Positions 5,926 to 7,826 of a stretch of 7,826 nucleotides of DNA are shown here, in pieces. A program made the position numbers and the translations under genes. This DNA is from Acidimicrobiales bacterium. Its GTDB lineage: Bacteria > Actinomycetota > Acidimicrobiia > Acidimicrobiales > Poriferisodaliceae. The notes under the pieces were generated by a model that was not told the DNA's origin, searched no databases, and was given only the letters and a program-made list of their open reading frames with translations. The stretch covers positions 20,922-28,747 of the forward strand of contig JAHDHM010000006.1 of assembly GCA_020631315.1 (NCBI GenBank), in the 5' to 3' direction. The first letter of the stretch is position 1. Every line of letters starts with the position of its first letter.

Positions 5926-6842
5926 CCGACGGACGGCCGGAGGGTTGCCAGCATCGGATGGTCGGCAACGGTGGCGAGCGCGTCGACGGCGACAGCCCGG
6001 CGATCGGCGGCCATCGTCGTCGCCGACTCGACCACACCGTCCGCGAGCGCTGCGGCGTGCCACTCGGTCCATCCGGCCCGGTCGTTCGGCGTCTCGCCGG
6101 CGACCAGGGTCGCCGGAATGGTCCAACGTCCGGCGAGCAACTCGTCGACGGCGGAACGCCCGATCGACGGGTCGCCCTCGGCGAAGCGCCGAGCATCGGC
6201 CTCGATCGCCAGCGCCATGCCGAGCTCACCGCCGGCCGCGCCGAGTCGTTCGGCAGTCGCGTCGTCGGCGCCTGCGAACAGCGCGCCGATGCGCATCGCC
6301 GAGGAGAACAGGCGGGCCGTCCGCAGCTCGAGGTTCGCGAGACGTGTGTCGGTGTCGCGCTCGGCGTCGAGCTCACGCTGGCGCCCTTCGCACAGCCACC
6401 CGATGGTGGTGGCGAGCTCCGACGCGATCTCGGTGCCGTGGGCCGCCGCCAGCTCCGAGGCGCGGGCGATCAGGAAGTCCCCGGCGAGAATCGCCTGCAG
6501 ATCTCCGTGGACGTGGTTGGCCGTCGGGCGTCCGTTGCGGGTGGTCACCCGGGCGATGATGTCGTCGTGACACTCGGTGCCGACCTCGACCAGCTCGACG
6601 GCGACCGCGATGTTCACGACGTCGTCGGCGAGTGAGGCGTCTGCATCGGCTGCACCGAGCAGCGTGGCGGCGACGATCGTGGCTGCCGCCCGCTCGCGCG
6701 GTCGTGGCTCGGCGGTGGAGATCGCGGCGATCGAGGTCAGCGAACGGTCGCCGCTGTCGGTGCAGGCACGGAGATGGTGTTCGATGACGTCGCTGTCACG
6801 GGCGGGATCGGGCCGCCAGGCCAGAAGTGTCGGGGAACTCAC
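5922..6842 (-). CDS. Degenerate polyprenyl diphosphate synthase paralogue (predicted non-catalytic)
   Basis: A 306-residue protein aligning end to end with the catalytic synthase at 4092-5108. Shared segments are AVELVEVGTECHDDI (compare AVELVQVGSLVHDDI), GDFLIARA, RTARLFSSAMRIGALFAGAD, AGRWTIP and a C-terminal DHPMLATLR (compare DHPTLEGLR). The active site is lost: GGKR becomes PRPR (46-49), the first motif DDxxD becomes DDIIA (93-97), RRG becomes RNG, the motif Lys becomes Arg, and the second motif DDVLD becomes ADARR (215-219). It keeps the fold but should not bind the Mg-diphosphate normally. A non-catalytic partner subunit is the most economical idea (inference). GTG 6842 was chosen because the N-terminus then matches the paralogue in length (46 versus 48 residues before the GGKR position) and a leaderless -10 sits 7 nt upstream; ATG 6971 would add 43 low-complexity residues. 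Confidence 0.8.
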   Translation of the reverse strand: MSSPTLLAWRPDPARDSDVIEHHLRACTDSGDRSLTSIAAISTAEPRPRERAAATIVAATLLGAADADASLADDVVNIAVAVELVEVGTECHDDIIARVTTRNGRPTANHVHGDLQAILAGDFLIARASELAAAHGTEIASELATTIGWLCEGRQRELDAERDTDTRLANLELRTARLFSSAMRIGALFAGADDATAERLGAAGGELGMALAIEADARRFAEGDPSIGRSAVDELLAGRWTIPATLVAGETPNDRAGWTEWHAAALADGVVESATTMAADRRAVAVDALATVADHPMLATLRPSVG

Positions 6843-6849
6843 GCCGCTC

Positions 6850-6855
6850 AACGTA
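6850..6855 (-). promoter_or_regulatory. Putative -10 box (TACGTT) of a leaderless promoter
   Basis: Read on the reverse strand, TACGTT is followed by exactly 7 nt (GAGCGGC) and then GTG 6842. This is the same geometry as the forward prenyl synthase promoter at 4079. It would drive the degenerate prenyl synthase gene and folP. No -35 is evident. Confidence 0.45.
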
Positions 6856-6873
6856 TCGGCCGCCCGAACCGTC

Positions 6874-6951
6874 CGGCGACCCGTGGCGGCCTGCGACTGC
6901 CGGTCGGAATTCGCGGTCGGAGCGTGGCGTTCCGATGTCCACGGGTCGCCG
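6874..6951. repeat. 13-bp perfect inverted repeat with 52-bp spacer
   Basis: CGGCGACCCGTGG at 6874-6886 is the exact reverse complement of 6939-6951. Within the spacer TCGGAA (6904-6909) can pair with TTCCGA (6930-6935), so the whole element could fold as a nested stem. The right arm can instead form a 7-bp hairpin, GGGTCGC-CGAT-GCGACCC, at 6943-6960. The core octamer GACCCGTG occurs at 6878-6885 and 6995-7002 and inverted at 6940-6947. Function is unknown: operator, structured RNA and chance in GC-rich DNA are all open. Confidence 0.6.
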
Positions 6952-7055
6952 ATGCGACCCTCGGCGCTCATGTGGACCACCCCGCGGCCGACATGACCCG
7001 TGACCGCACCACTATGAACAGTCCGAGTCGAAGCCCTTGCTGAGGCGTCGTCCGA

Positions 7056-7075
7056 GAGGTACCCCCGGTACACTC
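7056..7075 (+). promoter_or_regulatory. Putative clpC -10 box (TACACT) inside a dyad
   Basis: TACACT at 7069-7074 fits TANNNT and would start transcription near 7081, giving a leader of about 77 nt. The box lies in the right arm of an imperfect palindrome: GAGGTACC (7056-7063), spacer CCC, then GGTAC-A-CTC (7067-7075), symmetric except for one extra A. A repressor bound here would block the promoter (inference). No -35 hexamer, ClgR-like or HspR-like site was recognised. Confidence 0.4.
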
Positions 7076-7109
7076 GACGACACGCCGCATCGCTGGCGAC
7101 GAGATCGTA

Positions 7110-7156
7110 CGGGGTCGGCACCCCGCAACGCCGACCCTGAAACCCTTTGGAGGGTC
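7110..7156 (+). promoter_or_regulatory. clpC leader with competing hairpins reaching the ribosome binding site
   Basis: Three pairings compete. CGGGGT (7110-7115) pairs with ACCCCG (7120-7125) around a CGGC loop. GGGTCGGC (7112-7119) pairs with GCCGACCC (7130-7137), extendable to 10 bp with one G-U. GACCCT (7133-7138) pairs with AGGGTC (7151-7156), which contains most of the ribosome binding site GGAGGG (7149-7154). A small ACCCT-TTGG-AGGGT hairpin (7142-7155) is a further alternative. The second fold frees the ribosome site from GACCCT and the third hides it. The pairings are seen directly; regulation is inferred. Confidence 0.35.
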
Positions 7157-7157
7157 T

Positions 7158-7826
7158 GTGTTCGAACGCTTCACCGACAGGGCTCGCCGAGTCGTCGTGT
7201 TGGCGCAGGAGGAAGCCCGCCTGCTCAACCACAACTACATCGGCACGGAGCACATCCTGCTCGGCCTCATCCGTGAGGGCGAGGGTGTCGCTGCCCAGGT
7301 GTTGGTGAAGCTCGGTGCCGATCTGTCCCGGGTCCGCCAGCAGGTCATCCAGCTGCTCTCGGGATACTCGGGTCCGGCCACCTCCGGTCAGTCGGGCAAG
7401 GAGCCCGCGGGTGCTTCGACGGGTCAGGCGTCGAGCGATGCGTCGAACCAGAGCGGCTCGGTCGTGCTCGACCAGTTCGGTCGCAACCTGACCCAGGTCG
7501 CACGCGAGAAGGGTCTCGACCCGGTCATCGGTCGCGACCGCGAGACCGAGCGGGTGATGCAGGTCCTGTCCCGTCGCACCAAGAACAACCCGGTGCTCAT
7601 CGGCGAGCCCGGCGTCGGCAAGACCGCCATCGTCGAGGGCCTCGCTCAGAAGATCGTGTCGGGCGACGTGCCCGACACCATCAAGAACAAGCACCTCTAC
7701 ACGCTCGATCTCGGCGCCCTGGTCGCCGGTTCGCGTTATCGCGGCGACTTCGAGGAGCGCCTCAAGAAGGTGCTCAAGGAGATCAAGACCCGCGGCGACA
7801 TCGTGCTCTTCATCGACGAGCTCCAC
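7158..7826 (+). CDS. clpC: ClpC AAA+ unfoldase, N-terminal part (partial), single Clp repeat
   Basis: The first 223 residues of a Hsp100 unfoldase that feeds proteins to ClpP. GTG 7158 follows GGAGGG at 7149-7154, and [13 protein letters not shown] is the canonical start. [14 protein letters not shown] lies at 25-38, a Gly/Ser/Ala-rich linker at about 72-101, [13 protein letters not shown] opens the first AAA+ domain, Walker A is GEPGVGKT (149-156), a likely pore loop is [13 protein letters not shown] (190-202) and Walker B is IVLFIDE (215-221). The gene runs off the window. Usual ClpC N-domains carry two Clp repeats over about 145 residues. Here the start of repeat 1 runs straight into [11 protein letters not shown] and [13 protein letters not shown], which normally close repeat 2, so about 75 residues are missing in frame. 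The rest looks fully conserved. Confidence 0.93.
   Translation, partial: MFERFTDRARRVVVLAQEEARLLNHNYIGTEHILLGLIREGEGVAAQVLVKLGADLSRVRQQVIQLLSGYSGPATSGQSGKEPAGASTGQASSDASNQSGSVVLDQFGRNLTQVAREKGLDPVIGRDRETERVMQVLSRRTKNNPVLIGEPGVGKTAIVEGLAQKIVSGDVPDTIKNKHLYTLDLGALVAGSRYRGDFEERLKKVLKEIKTRGDIVLFIDELH

Larger units (their letters stand above)
6843..7157. other. Divergent intergenic region between the degenerate prenyl synthase gene and clpC
   Basis: This 315-bp stretch has no supported gene. From left to right it holds the reverse-strand leaderless -10 (6850-6855), a 13-bp inverted repeat (6874-6951), repeated GACCCGTG octamers, a tight GGGTCGC hairpin (6943-6960), an unassigned stretch around 7003-7055, a dyad over the forward -10 of clpC (7056-7075) and the clpC leader (about 7081-7157). 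No lsr2-like small gene, which often precedes clpC in actinobacteria, is visible. Confidence 0.7.

Noticed and set aside
7003..7055. CATAGT on the reverse strand at 7011-7016 as a promoter for an ATG 6971 start
   Set aside because: No matching -35, and the ATG 6971 start is disfavoured by comparison with the paralogue.
6843..7826. Upstream extension of the reverse-strand gene beyond GTG 6842, through ATG 6971 and into the clpC antisense
   Set aside because: The added residues are low-complexity and match nothing in the prenyl synthase family. The paralogue's N-terminal length and the -10 box agree with GTG 6842.

Overview
The window is GC-rich with strong G/C preference at third codon positions, six GTG starts among the eight genes whose start lies inside it, and TANNNT-type -10 boxes. 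Protein signatures and gene order (hpt, fol genes, coaX, lysS, clpC) point to an actinobacterium. The divergence from the usual order and the protein flavour suggest Acidimicrobiia or a relative of Ilumatobacter. That taxonomic placement is inference.

Layout. Positions 1-201 hold the 3' end of a hypoxanthine phosphoribosyltransferase gene. A forward cluster follows: a DUSP23-like protein that has lost its phosphatase catalytic residues (303-818), folB (873-1238), folK (1238-1720), type III pantothenate kinase coaX (1731-2522) and lysyl-tRNA synthetase lysS (2534-4045), which ends in a repeat-encoded tail. A trans long-chain polyprenyl diphosphate synthase (4092-5108) comes next, behind what looks like a leaderless promoter. 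It meets tail-to-tail, with an 11-bp overlap, a reverse-strand pair: folP (5098-5925) and, upstream of it and overlapping by 4 nt, a second polyprenyl-synthase-fold protein (5922-6842) that has lost its Asp-rich motifs. A 315-bp divergent intergenic region (6843-7157) carries a 13-bp perfect inverted repeat, promoters for both directions and a foldable clpC leader. The window ends inside clpC (7158-7826).

How the genes fit together. FolP, FolB and FolK are three steps of folate synthesis, CoaX starts CoA synthesis, Hpt salvages purines, LysS charges tRNA, ClpC unfolds proteins for ClpP, and the two prenyl-synthase-like proteins concern long-chain isoprenoids (quinone side chains or similar). 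Most of this is housekeeping. The unusual content is (i) two enzyme-fold proteins with dead active sites, the second beside an intact paralogue, which suggests a heteromeric prenyl synthase; (ii) a ClpC whose N-domain has one Clp repeat instead of two, either real or an assembly collapse; (iii) the structured divergent region upstream of clpC. No mobile element, CRISPR array, tRNA or rRNA was seen.
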